Assembly: GCF_020251205.1 (NCBI RefSeq)
Contig: NZ_JAIWYX010000001.1
Span: 372,001-436,000 of the forward strand
Direction of reading: 5' to 3'
Length of the DNA stretch: 64,000 nucleotides
Source: Arthrobacter sp. M4
GTDB taxonomy: Bacteria > Actinomycetota > Actinomycetes > Actinomycetales > Micrococcaceae
Below are positions 27,765 to 35,692 of this stretch, in pieces; the first letter of the stretch is position 1, and every line of letters starts with the position of its first letter. The position numbers and the translations under genes were made by a program. The notes beneath the pieces were generated by a model, which was given only the letters and a program-made list of their open reading frames with translations, did no database searches and was not told the origin of the DNA.

Positions 27765-29183
27765 TCACCTGGTCTGTGGGGCGTTGGCGCGGACTTCGTG
27801 CGTTTCCTCCTTGGCGGGAGCGGGCGAGGCTTTGCGCCCTCTTGATCGTTGTGCAATGGCAACTGCCCGCAGGTAAGGGGTGCCGAGAAGCTCGATTGGC
27901 GTTGTTGCCGTTTCCCGTGAAAGCAAGGCGGAGATCGCAGCAATCGCCATGCATCCTGCGGCGAAAATGGCAACGGGGACCCAGCCCGCGGCACCGGGTG
28001 TCAGCAGGAGTCCTGCAATCATGGGAGCGAAGCCGGCCACCAGCAGTCCTAGTTGGTTACCGAGGGCCATGCCGGAATAGCGTACGGGTGCCGCGAACTG
28101 CTCAGCGAAGTATGCGGGCCAGATTCCGTTGAAGCAGGAATAGAAGAGCGTCATGTTCGCGAAGGCGGCCGCGAAGACGAAGACCAGGTTGCCGGTTCCG
28201 ATGGCCCAGAAGTACACAAAGATGGTGGCGGAGCACCCGACGGCGGCCGTTACCAGGAGCGGCCTGCGTCCGATTCGGTCCGATAGGCTGGCGGTGAACG
28301 GCATCACGACCATTGACAGTCCGATGGCGACTGCGTTGACCGTCAGGACTGCCGACTTGTCGAGGCCGGCAGATCCCGTGGCGTAGGCGAGGCCGAACAC
28401 GGTGAACACGGTCTGCATCACCGACATGATCGACATGCCTGCCACGCGGACGACGTCGGCTGTTTGGAAACGCAGGACATCTTTGACCGGCAGGGGTTTG
28501 ACCTCCTGCTGTTGCCTGGCCTCTTGGAAGACGGGGGTCTCGTCCAAGTGTGTCCGGACCCAGTAGGCGATGGCCAGGACCGCGATGGAGAGCCAAAAGG
28601 GTACGCGCCAACCCCAGGACAGCAGGTCCGCCTTGGGGAGTGACGAAACGGGGATGAACACGATGGTCGCCAGGACCATTCCGGAGGCGTAGCCGGACAT
28701 CACGAAGCTGGTGAAGAATCCGCGCTTTCCTTCCGGTGAGTGTTCCAGGGTGAGTGTTGAAGCGCCGGCGGATTCGGCTCCTGCCGAGAATCCCTGCAGG
28801 AGCCGGCCTACCGTGAGGAGCGCGGGTGCCCAGAGGCCGACTTGGTCGTAGGTCGGCAGGAAGCCAATGCCGAGTGAGGCCAAGCCCATGAGTCCCAAGG
28901 TGAACAGCAGCACCTTCTTGCGGCCCAGTTTGTCACCGAAATGGCCCATCACCAGCCCTCCGACGGGCCGGGCAACATAGCCGACGCCGAAGGTCGCAAA
29001 TGCGGCAACGAGCCCTACGGCCGGATTGTCGCTGGGGAAGAACAGTTGGCCGAACACAAGGGCTGCTGCTGAACCGTAGATGAAGAAGTCGTAGTACTCG
29101 AGCGTGCTTCCCAGGAAGGACGCGAGCGCGGCCTTTCCTGGTGTCTTCCGCTGCGGCGCATGATGCGTGGGGGTTGTTTCCAT
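27765..29183 (-). CDS. MFS transporter, metabolite:H+ symporter (MHS) type
   Basis: A 472-residue permease of the MHS family, whose members import carboxylates, aromatic acids or betaines. The diagnostic loop GYVARPVGGLVMGHFGDKLG is intact, and the N-terminus has the family ASFLGSTLEYYDFFIYG motif. The ATG at 29183 is chosen because AAGGAGA precedes it at good spacing; a much longer in-frame extension would cover the Dabb gene in another frame. It is the last gene of the IclR-SDR-flavoprotein-Dabb cluster and is probably the substrate importer. Confidence 0.9.
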   Translation of the reverse strand: METTPTHHAPQRKTPGKAALASFLGSTLEYYDFFIYGSAAALVFGQLFFPSDNPAVGLVAAFATFGVGYVARPVGGLVMGHFGDKLGRKKVLLFTLGLMGLASLGIGFLPTYDQVGLWAPALLTVGRLLQGFSAGAESAGASTLTLEHSPEGKRGFFTSFVMSGYASGMVLATIVFIPVSSLPKADLLSWGWRVPFWLSIAVLAIAYWVRTHLDETPVFQEARQQQEVKPLPVKDVLRFQTADVVRVAGMSIMSVMQTVFTVFGLAYATGSAGLDKSAVLTVNAVAIGLSMVVMPFTASLSDRIGRRPLLVTAAVGCSATIFVYFWAIGTGNLVFVFAAAFANMTLFYSCFNGIWPAYFAEQFAAPVRYSGMALGNQLGLLVAGFAPMIAGLLLTPGAAGWVPVAIFAAGCMAIAAISALLSRETATTPIELLGTPYLRAVAIAQRSRGRKASPAPAKEETHEVRANAPQTR

Positions 29184-29236
29184 GGCGGATCTCCTTGGAC
29201 ATCTTTGTCCGTGTGGACATGGTTGGGGGCTGGACG

Positions 29237-29527
29237 TTACAGCTCGAAATCGACGGAGACGATTTCTTCGCTGTTGGGGAGCGAATATTGCTTGAGGGGT
29301 TCGTGCAGCGGGTGGGTGTTGTAAACCTCGATATCCGCGAGGCTGGTGAAGTCCGCGACGATGGCGTAGTCGAAGGATCTGGCGCTTGCCACCAAGTCCG
29401 GACCGTGGGTTAGTGACAGGAGTCCGGGTATGTTGCCGGCCATTCGGTTCAGTCCCTCGATCCAGGCGGCTTTGTGCTGCTTCGGGAATTCCGGTTTGAA
29501 CCTGAAAAGGACGGTGTGCCGGATCAT
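29237..29527 (-). CDS. Dabb-family (stress-responsive alpha/beta-barrel) protein
   Basis: A 96-residue dimeric ferredoxin-like barrel protein: IRHTVLFRFKPE at the N-terminus and SFDYAIVADFTSLADIEVYNTHPLH in the middle are Dabb signatures. In plants and bacteria, family members include cyclases and hydratases of polyketide or olivetolic-acid type as well as proteins without known activity. The ATG overlaps the stop of the flavoprotein gene by four bases (ATGA), so it is likely a partner in that reaction sequence. Confidence 0.88.
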   Translation of the reverse strand: MIRHTVLFRFKPEFPKQHKAAWIEGLNRMAGNIPGLLSLTHGPDLVASARSFDYAIVADFTSLADIEVYNTHPLHEPLKQYSLPNSEEIVSVDFEL

Positions 29528-31224
29528 GAGCCTGCCTCACCGGATCCGGCGGCCCCGACCTCTGCCAATTCGACGGTTCGCCCGGCGGCGGATTCGAATT
29601 CGGGTGACTGGCCTGTGATGGTCCGGCCTGCAAGGTAGCCCATGGTCATGATCGGACCGAGAGTGGCGCCTGCCCCGGGGTAGCCTGCCGCATAGGCGTT
29701 TTCTGCGGTGTTGCCGGCGGCGAACAGTCCAGGGATCGGCTGGTTGTCTACGTCGAGCGCTCGCCCGAGCCCGTCGGTGGCTACACCACCGTTGCTGCCG
29801 AACGCACCGTTGACCACTTCCATTGCGTAGTACGGTCCGTTCTCCAGGGGACCCAGCGAGGGGTTGGGCCATGGGCCTTCCTCGTCTCCCCAGTACTTGT
29901 CATAGGCGCTTTGGCCGCGGCCGAAGTCGGGGTCCTCCCCTTTGACTGCGTACTGGTTGAAGCGCTCAACAGTCGCTTCGAGGTTTTGCGCCGGGACGCC
30001 GATCTTCGCTGCAAGCGCACTCAGTGTGGGCGCTTCGATGAGGTAGCCGGGAGTCGGCTGGCCGGCCCGGTGGGCCAGCACTCCGTAACGCTCCAGATAG
30101 CCGTGGTCGAAGACGACGTGGGCGGGGGTGTTGAGGGTTTGGTTGTTGGGTGAGTCCCACGACTGGAGACAGCGGGCCAGGTCGTTGTAGTTCTGGGATT
30201 CATTGGCGAATCGCAGGCCGTGGCGGTTGACCATGATGGAGCCGGGTCCTTGCCGTTCGAAGCGCAGTAGCGTTCCGACGGGCTGGCCGTCGCGGGTGTC
30301 GCCGGTGATGGACATTGGAGCCCACCAGGCTTCGCGGGTGCCGCGTGTTTGTGCTCCGATTCGCTGTGCCATGCGCAGGCCATCGCCCGTGTTGGAAGGT
30401 GTGGAGCACATGGCGTAGAGGCGGGAGGCGAGCAGCGAATCGGCGAGCGCCCGGTCCCATTCGAAGCCGCCGGTGGCGAGGATGACGCCGTCGGACGCGG
30501 TGAACCGCTCTCCGGTGTCAAGTTCGACGCCGGTGACGCGCCCGTCCTGTGCCAGGAGCCGGTGGCCCCGGGCGTCCACGGCGAGTGTGGCGCCGTCGCG
30601 GATGAGGCTTGCGAGGAGCATGGCGACGAGGGCGTGGCCTTTGGCCACGAGGCCGTTGGACTGGCGGCGGACCAGTTCGTCCCACGGGAACTTGGTGAAT
30701 GCTCCCCAGTCCTCGTATTCCTGCATGGTGAACGGTGCCCGGCCGTCTGAGCGGACGTGGGCGGCGAGTTCTCCGAGTGCATCGTGGATGTTGAACAGTT
30801 CGGGTTCGACGGTGCGTCCGCCGTCTACGGCGCCGGGAAGGTCCTGGAGGTAGTCCGGGAAGTTGTTGAGGAAGATGAATCTGAGGCCGCATTCCTGTTC
30901 GACATAGCGGAGCATGGTGTCTCCGTGGTCGAGGGCGGCGTTGAGCAGTTCTTCGCGGCCCCTGCCCCGGGCCACGGCACAGACGTAGTCTTTGGCGGCC
31001 GGTTTGGAGTCGTTGAGCCCGGCTGCCCGGGCGTGGTGGTTGTCGGCAATCCAGAGCATTCCGCCGGATACGGCGCTGGTGCCGCCGAGGAGCTGTGATT
31101 TTTCGAGGACCAGGACTGATCGTCCGGCGCGTGCCGCCGTTGCGGCGGCGGTGAGGGCTCCGGCGCCGGAGCCAACGACGACGACGTCGTACTGGGCTGC
31201 GGGGGTTCCGGTGAGGATTTTCAC
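29524..31224 (-). CDS. FAD-dependent oxidoreductase, 3-ketosteroid Delta1-dehydrogenase/fumarate reductase-like
   Basis: A 566-residue flavoprotein. The FAD dinucleotide-binding motif VVVVGSGAGALTAA is near residues 13-26, followed by LLGGTSAVSGGMLWI. The C-terminal FAD motif (IPGLFAAGNTAENAYAAGYPGAG) is typical of the succinate dehydrogenase/fumarate reductase/KSTD superfamily. These enzymes insert or reduce alkenes next to carbonyls. The GTG at 31224 has AAAGG upstream and is preferred over an earlier TTG. The gene lies 42 bases after the SDR gene and overlaps the Dabb gene. Confidence 0.88.
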   Translation of the reverse strand: MKILTGTPAAQYDVVVVGSGAGALTAAATAARAGRSVLVLEKSQLLGGTSAVSGGMLWIADNHHARAAGLNDSKPAAKDYVCAVARGRGREELLNAALDHGDTMLRYVEQECGLRFIFLNNFPDYLQDLPGAVDGGRTVEPELFNIHDALGELAAHVRSDGRAPFTMQEYEDWGAFTKFPWDELVRRQSNGLVAKGHALVAMLLASLIRDGATLAVDARGHRLLAQDGRVTGVELDTGERFTASDGVILATGGFEWDRALADSLLASRLYAMCSTPSNTGDGLRMAQRIGAQTRGTREAWWAPMSITGDTRDGQPVGTLLRFERQGPGSIMVNRHGLRFANESQNYNDLARCLQSWDSPNNQTLNTPAHVVFDHGYLERYGVLAHRAGQPTPGYLIEAPTLSALAAKIGVPAQNLEATVERFNQYAVKGEDPDFGRGQSAYDKYWGDEEGPWPNPSLGPLENGPYYAMEVVNGAFGSNGGVATDGLGRALDVDNQPIPGLFAAGNTAENAYAAGYPGAGATLGPIMTMGYLAGRTITGQSPEFESAAGRTVELAEVGAAGSGEAGS

Positions 31225-31266
31225 GGTGGTGCCTTTCAAGAATTGTTGGTTGCCGGCGGCGGTTGG

Positions 31267-32028
31267 CTAGACGGCGGTGTAGCCGCCGTCGATGACGAGT
31301 TCGGAGCCGGTGGTGAAGCGGGATTCGTCGGAGGCGAGGTAGAGGACCCCGTAGGCGATTTCGTCGGGTTCGCCTTGGCGCGGGAGCGGGTTTCCGCTGA
31401 CCAGTTGGCGGTAGTACTCCTCGGGTCCGACGTCGGACTGTTCGGCGGAGCGGCGGCTCATGCGTGTGTTCATGGAGCCGGGATGCACTGAGTTGACGCG
31501 GATGCCGTGGACGCCGTAGGAGGCGGCGTCGGATTTGCTGAGGAGTCGGACGGCACCCTTGGTCGCGTGGTAGAGGGGTACATTGCGGCCGCCTGTAAGG
31601 CCGTGGATGGAGGAGAAGTTGATGATGCTCCCCCGTCCCTGGCTGATCATGGCGGGCACCACATGTTTGGTCATCAGCCAGACGCCTTTGACGTTGACGT
31701 CGAAGATGAGGTCGAAGTCTGTCACGGCGGCGGTGTGGGACATGCCAGCGGGGCCGATGATCCCGGCGGCGTTGACGAGAATGTCCGGTTCGCCGAGTTC
31801 CTTGCGGACGCGGGCCACCGTTTGGGCGACACTGTCTTCTGCGGTCACGTCGACGTCGTAGGCGCTTACGTTGGGGTGCTCGACGGCGGGAGGTGCCCCT
31901 GGCCGGTCGAGGCTGGCGACGCGGGCGCCCTCTTGGGCGAGGAGCCGGACGGTTGCGCTGCCGAGGTCGCCGCTGCCGCCTGTGACGATGGCTGTTTTTC
32001 CGGCGACGCGTCCTGGCTGGTGTTCCAC
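31267..32028 (-). CDS. short-chain dehydrogenase/reductase
   Basis: NAD(P)-dependent alcohol/ketone oxidoreductase, 253 residues. The Rossmann motif TGGSGDLGSA lies near residues 15-24, NAAG near residue 85, the catalytic Ser at NFSSIHG and the YHATK Tyr/Lys pair near residues 155-159. The C-terminus ends in the common SELVIDGGYTAV. The GTG at 32028 has AAGGAAGG upstream. The 268-base gap behind it probably holds the promoter and regulator site of the catabolic operon, but I see no convincing sites there. Confidence 0.9.
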   Translation of the reverse strand: MEHQPGRVAGKTAIVTGGSGDLGSATVRLLAQEGARVASLDRPGAPPAVEHPNVSAYDVDVTAEDSVAQTVARVRKELGEPDILVNAAGIIGPAGMSHTAAVTDFDLIFDVNVKGVWLMTKHVVPAMISQGRGSIINFSSIHGLTGGRNVPLYHATKGAVRLLSKSDAASYGVHGIRVNSVHPGSMNTRMSRRSAEQSDVGPEEYYRQLVSGNPLPRQGEPDEIAYGVLYLASDESRFTTGSELVIDGGYTAV

Positions 32029-32296
32029 TCTGTACCTTCCTTTGGCCGCGGCGTTGCGGCGTTCTTGGCGCCTGCGGCTCCGCGGGCGCTCTGGGTGGGC
32101 CTCCGCGGGCAGCACAACATGGACCCTTTGGCGGGCCTGTTGGTGTCAGGTGGGCTGCCGGTCCGTTCGGCTGCTGCGGATCTCCGCCGGTCACTGTTCC
32201 GGGGGTCCGGGTGGTGTGGCGGTAGGGCGTGTTTCCAGATTGTCAGGGCGCTGTGATGGCAGCCACATGATTACCGATGAACGGGAATCTGATCTT

Positions 32297-33079
32297 TCAG
32301 TTGCTTTGGCGGATCATGCCACGGGTGTCTCCGCGCCAGCCGATGGCGCGGGAGATGCCGCGGGCGGCGGTCATGAGGACGGCGACGCGGGCGCCGATAT
32401 TTTCTTCATTCCGCGGGACTACCACACTGAGTGCAGCAACCACCGTGTTGTCAGGGCCGTAGACAGGCACGGCAATGCCGCTCGATTCGGGCACGATGAC
32501 CCCGGGCATGGCGGCGAAACCGCGCTGCCGGATAGCGGCGAGGTGGCGGCGCAGTTCACTTGGGTCGGTCAGGGTGGTCTCTGTGAAGCGGGTGAGTGGC
32601 TTGGCCAGGATGATGTCCTGGTATGCGGGCGAGGCGAAGGCGAGCAGTACCAGGCCGGAGGACGTGGCGTGGAGAGGCAGCCGCCCAGCCACTTTGGTGA
32701 TGTTCACGATGGATGATCCGGCCCCGAGGCGTTCGATGTACAGCACTTCATCCGAGTCCAGGATGCCGAGGGTCGTGGAGTGCTGAACGATCGACTGGAC
32801 ATCCTCCATGAACGGCAGGGCGGCTTCGCGGAGGCCGACCATCCGCGAACTGCGTGACACGAGTTCCCACAGCCTGGTTCCGACCCGGACTCCGTCCATT
32901 CCGCGTTCCAACAGTCCTTCTGACAGCATTTCGTCGGTGAGACGGTAGGTTGTGGTCACCGGAAGGCCGGAACGGCGGGACAGCTCGGCCACGGTCATGG
33001 TCCGGTGGGCGTCGTCAAAGGCGCCGACGATTCGGACGAAACGGCTGATGACCGATTCTCCTGAGGTGGAATTGGCCAC
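32297..33079 (-). CDS. IclR-family transcriptional regulator
   Basis: A 260-residue regulator with an N-terminal winged helix-turn-helix (MTVAELSRRSGLPVTTTYRL, about residues 28-47) and a C-terminal IclR effector domain (residues about 85-250; RLPLHATSSGLVLLAF is the family signature). The GTG at 33079 is preceded by AGGAGGG. Lying first in the same-strand cluster, it probably controls the SDR, flavoprotein, Dabb and transporter genes in response to the pathway substrate, which is unknown. Confidence 0.9.
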   Translation of the reverse strand: MANSTSGESVISRFVRIVGAFDDAHRTMTVAELSRRSGLPVTTTYRLTDEMLSEGLLERGMDGVRVGTRLWELVSRSSRMVGLREAALPFMEDVQSIVQHSTTLGILDSDEVLYIERLGAGSSIVNITKVAGRLPLHATSSGLVLLAFASPAYQDIILAKPLTRFTETTLTDPSELRRHLAAIRQRGFAAMPGVIVPESSGIAVPVYGPDNTVVAALSVVVPRNEENIGARVAVLMTAARGISRAIGWRGDTRGMIRQSN

Positions 33080-33108
33080 GCTGCCCTCCTGCTCGCTGTT
33101 TGCCCAGC

Positions 33109-34866
33109 TTAGCGCCGGAACACCTGCAGCTCCCACGGCCTGAGCGTCAGGGGTTGGGCTCCCGAGCCGAAGTCGGGGTAGTTGCCAATGACCGGTTCGG
33201 CGAGCGCCCACGACGCATCCCTGACGTCGACAGTCTGTTGGTTCCCGGAGAAGTTGCCAAGGACCAGGAGTTCTCCCTCCGGCATGGTCCGTTGGAAGGC
33301 GTAGATGTGCTCGTCATCCGGGAGGAGCATGGTGAAGGCGCCATGGGACACCAACGGCTCGTTGTGCCTCAGGGCTATGACCTTGCGGTAGAAGCTGTAC
33401 ACGGAGTTGGGGTCGTCCACCTGGGCTGCCGCATTGATTGTATTGGCGTTGGGGTTGACCACGATCCACGGGGCTCCGGTGGTAAAACCGGCGTGCCTGC
33501 TGGCGTCCCATTGCACTGGCGTCCGGGCGTTGTCGCGGTTGAGGGGCGCCAAGGCCGCCAGGACTTCGGCGTCAGTGTGCCCAAGGTGCGTTGTTGCTTC
33601 CCTGTGGTGGTTGAGGACTTCGATGTCCCGGTAGTCGCTGATGGCGCCAAAGGCCATGTTGGTCATGCCCAGCTCTTCGCCCTGGTACACGTACGGTGTG
33701 CCGCGGTGGAGATGGAGTACGCCGGCCAGCATCTTGGCCGATACTTCCCGATACTCCTGGTCGTCCCCAAAGCGGGAAACGGCCCTTGCCTGATCGTGGT
33801 TTCCCCAGTAGAGGCTGTTCCAGCCGGTGTCGCCGAGTGCTTCCTGCCAACGTCCCAGGGATCTCTTCAGCTCCACAAGCCTCAGGGGCTTGGGGCGCCA
33901 CTTGTTGCCCTCCTCCTGGTCCAGGGCTACGTGCTCGAACTGGAAGACCATGTCCACCTCGGAACGGGCGGGGTCGGTAAAGAGAACAGCTTCGTCCACG
34001 GTCACGCCGGGCATTTCCCCAACCGTCAGGAATTGCCCTGTGCGGTGGGCAAAGACGCTGCGGCGCATTTCCTGCAGGAATTCATGGATCCGTGGACCGC
34101 AGATGTAATGCGGGCTGCCGTCCCCGAAGAGCATCCCCTCGGACACCAGCCCGTCCGGCAACGACGTGTCCTTGGAGATGAAATTGATGACGTCCATGCG
34201 GAAGCCGTCCACGCCGCGGTCGAGCCACCAGTTCATCATGGCGTACACAGCTTCACGGACGTGCGGGTTTTCCCAGTTCAGGTCCGGCTGTTTTCGGGAG
34301 AAGAGGTGCAGGTAGTATTCACCCGTTTCTGCGTCGTACTCCCATGCCGGTCCGGAGAACGCTGAGCCCCAATTTGTGGGTTCCGCGCCGTCGCGGCCAC
34401 CCGCCATGCCTTCCCGGGGCGGCCGCCACCAGTACCAGTCGCGCTTGGGATTGCTTTTGGAGGACCGTGATTCCTGGAACCAGGGGTGCTCGTCGGAGGT
34501 GTGGTTCACCACCAGGTCCATTACGAGCTTCATTCCGCGCTGGTGCAGTTCCCGAATGAGCTGGTCCAGGTCTTCCAGCGTGCCGAAGATGGGGTCGATG
34601 TCCTGGTAGTTGCTGATGTCATAGCCGTTGTCGTCCTGGGGTGAAGCGTAGACAGGAGACAGCCATACGACGTCGACTCCGAGGGTGTGGAGGTAGTCGA
34701 GGCGGGCGATGATGCCGCGAAGGTCTCCTATGCCGTCACCGTTCGAGTCTGCGAAGCTACGGGGATAGACCTGGTAGACCACCGCGCTCTTGAACCACTC
34801 CGTGTCATGCCTGCCTCCGATGATTCCGGCCTCATTCCTCGCCGTGTCAGCTGCCTCTGTTTCCAT
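33109..34866 (-). CDS. glycoside hydrolase family 13 alpha-glucosidase
   Basis: Retaining glucosidase of 585 residues, similar to alpha-glucosidases and oligo-1,6-glucosidases. Conserved regions: DLVVNHTSDEHPWF (region I), DGFRMDVINFI with the nucleophile Asp (region II), VGEMPG with the acid/base Glu (region III) and WGNHDQARAVSRFGD with the third Asp (region IV). A small C-terminal beta domain follows. The ATG at 34866 has GGAAGGA upstream. It releases glucose from malto- or isomalto-oligosaccharides in the cytoplasm; which linkage is preferred is not clear. Confidence 0.9.
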   Translation of the reverse strand: METEAADTARNEAGIIGGRHDTEWFKSAVVYQVYPRSFADSNGDGIGDLRGIIARLDYLHTLGVDVVWLSPVYASPQDDNGYDISNYQDIDPIFGTLEDLDQLIRELHQRGMKLVMDLVVNHTSDEHPWFQESRSSKSNPKRDWYWWRPPREGMAGGRDGAEPTNWGSAFSGPAWEYDAETGEYYLHLFSRKQPDLNWENPHVREAVYAMMNWWLDRGVDGFRMDVINFISKDTSLPDGLVSEGMLFGDGSPHYICGPRIHEFLQEMRRSVFAHRTGQFLTVGEMPGVTVDEAVLFTDPARSEVDMVFQFEHVALDQEEGNKWRPKPLRLVELKRSLGRWQEALGDTGWNSLYWGNHDQARAVSRFGDDQEYREVSAKMLAGVLHLHRGTPYVYQGEELGMTNMAFGAISDYRDIEVLNHHREATTHLGHTDAEVLAALAPLNRDNARTPVQWDASRHAGFTTGAPWIVVNPNANTINAAAQVDDPNSVYSFYRKVIALRHNEPLVSHGAFTMLLPDDEHIYAFQRTMPEGELLVLGNFSGNQQTVDVRDASWALAEPVIGNYPDFGSGAQPLTLRPWELQVFRR

Positions 34867-34992
34867 CTGTGCGTCCTTCCGGAGGGGTGGCAAAGTCAAG
34901 CCTGCCCCGGTGCCTGCCAAACGGCAACCCCTACTGATCCCGGAGATGGAGTGCGGAGGCACGGAACGGTGCCGTCCGGGCATGATGGAGAC

Positions 34993-35664
34993 ATGACGAT
35001 TCCCGAGTCTTCTTTTACCTTTGACGCGGGCGGCGCACCGGTCTCCGCCGTCTATGCGCGCCCCTCAGAACCTTTCGCCACTGTGGTGGTTGCGCACGGA
35101 GCCGGCGCCGGCATGGACCATCCCTTCCTATCCGGCTTTACGCGCGCGCTTTTCTCGGAGGGACTGGCTGCCTTGCGCTTCAACTTTCCGTATCGCGAAG
35201 CTGGCAGGAAATTCCCGGACCGTCCGCCGGCCGCTATCGTCGCATGGCGCGCTGCGATGGCAGAGGCGCAGGCACGAAGCCAAGGGGAAGCCTTATGGGC
35301 GGCAGGCAAGTCTTTCGGGGGCAGGATGGCCTCCATGGCCGTTGCCGATGGGATGTCCGCAGCCGGACTGATCTACCTGGGCTACCCGTTGCACGCCCCG
35401 GGGAAGCCGGAAAAGCTCCGCGATGAGCATCTCTACGGACTGACGCTCCCTATGCTGTTCCTGCAAGGGACCAGGGACACGTTCGCAACGCCCCAGCTGC
35501 TGGAGGATGTGGCCTCCCGCATTGGGCCATCGGCGGTCATCGAGTGGGTGGACGGTGGGGATCACTCCTTCGCCGTGGCCGGCGCCAAGCGCGAGCAGGC
35601 TGAGGTGGGCGCTTCCCTCGCGGGACCCGTAGCCGAGTTCATCCGTAAGCGGCTGGCTTCCTAG
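34993..35664 (+). CDS. alpha/beta hydrolase (KANL3/Tex30-like)
   Basis: A 223-residue alpha/beta-hydrolase-fold protein: VVVAHGAGAGMDHPFL gives the oxyanion hole, GKSFGGRMAS the nucleophile Ser, FLQGTRDTFATP the acidic residue region, and GGDHSFAV the His. This is the set seen in the KANL3/Tex30 and dienelactone-hydrolase-like families, whose bacterial members have no known substrate. The ATG at 34993 follows GGAG. It is divergent from the glucosidase gene and convergent with the EF-G-like gene. Confidence 0.83.
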   Translation: MTIPESSFTFDAGGAPVSAVYARPSEPFATVVVAHGAGAGMDHPFLSGFTRALFSEGLAALRFNFPYREAGRKFPDRPPAAIVAWRAAMAEAQARSQGEALWAAGKSFGGRMASMAVADGMSAAGLIYLGYPLHAPGKPEKLRDEHLYGLTLPMLFLQGTRDTFATPQLLEDVASRIGPSAVIEWVDGGDHSFAVAGAKREQAEVGASLAGPVAEFIRKRLAS

Positions 35665-35692
35665 GCGCGGCTGTGCGCCAGCCCGCCCATCG

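Noticed and set aside
30518..32194. A long Arg/Pro-rich open frame (about 558 codons) across the SDR and flavoprotein genes on the minus strand.
   Set aside because: It is an out-of-frame shadow created by high-GC third positions of two clear genes.
32029..32296. Search for an IclR operator and promoter before the SDR gene.
   Set aside because: No convincing palindrome or -35/-10 pair; only weak elements, for example CTGACA at about 32242, were seen.
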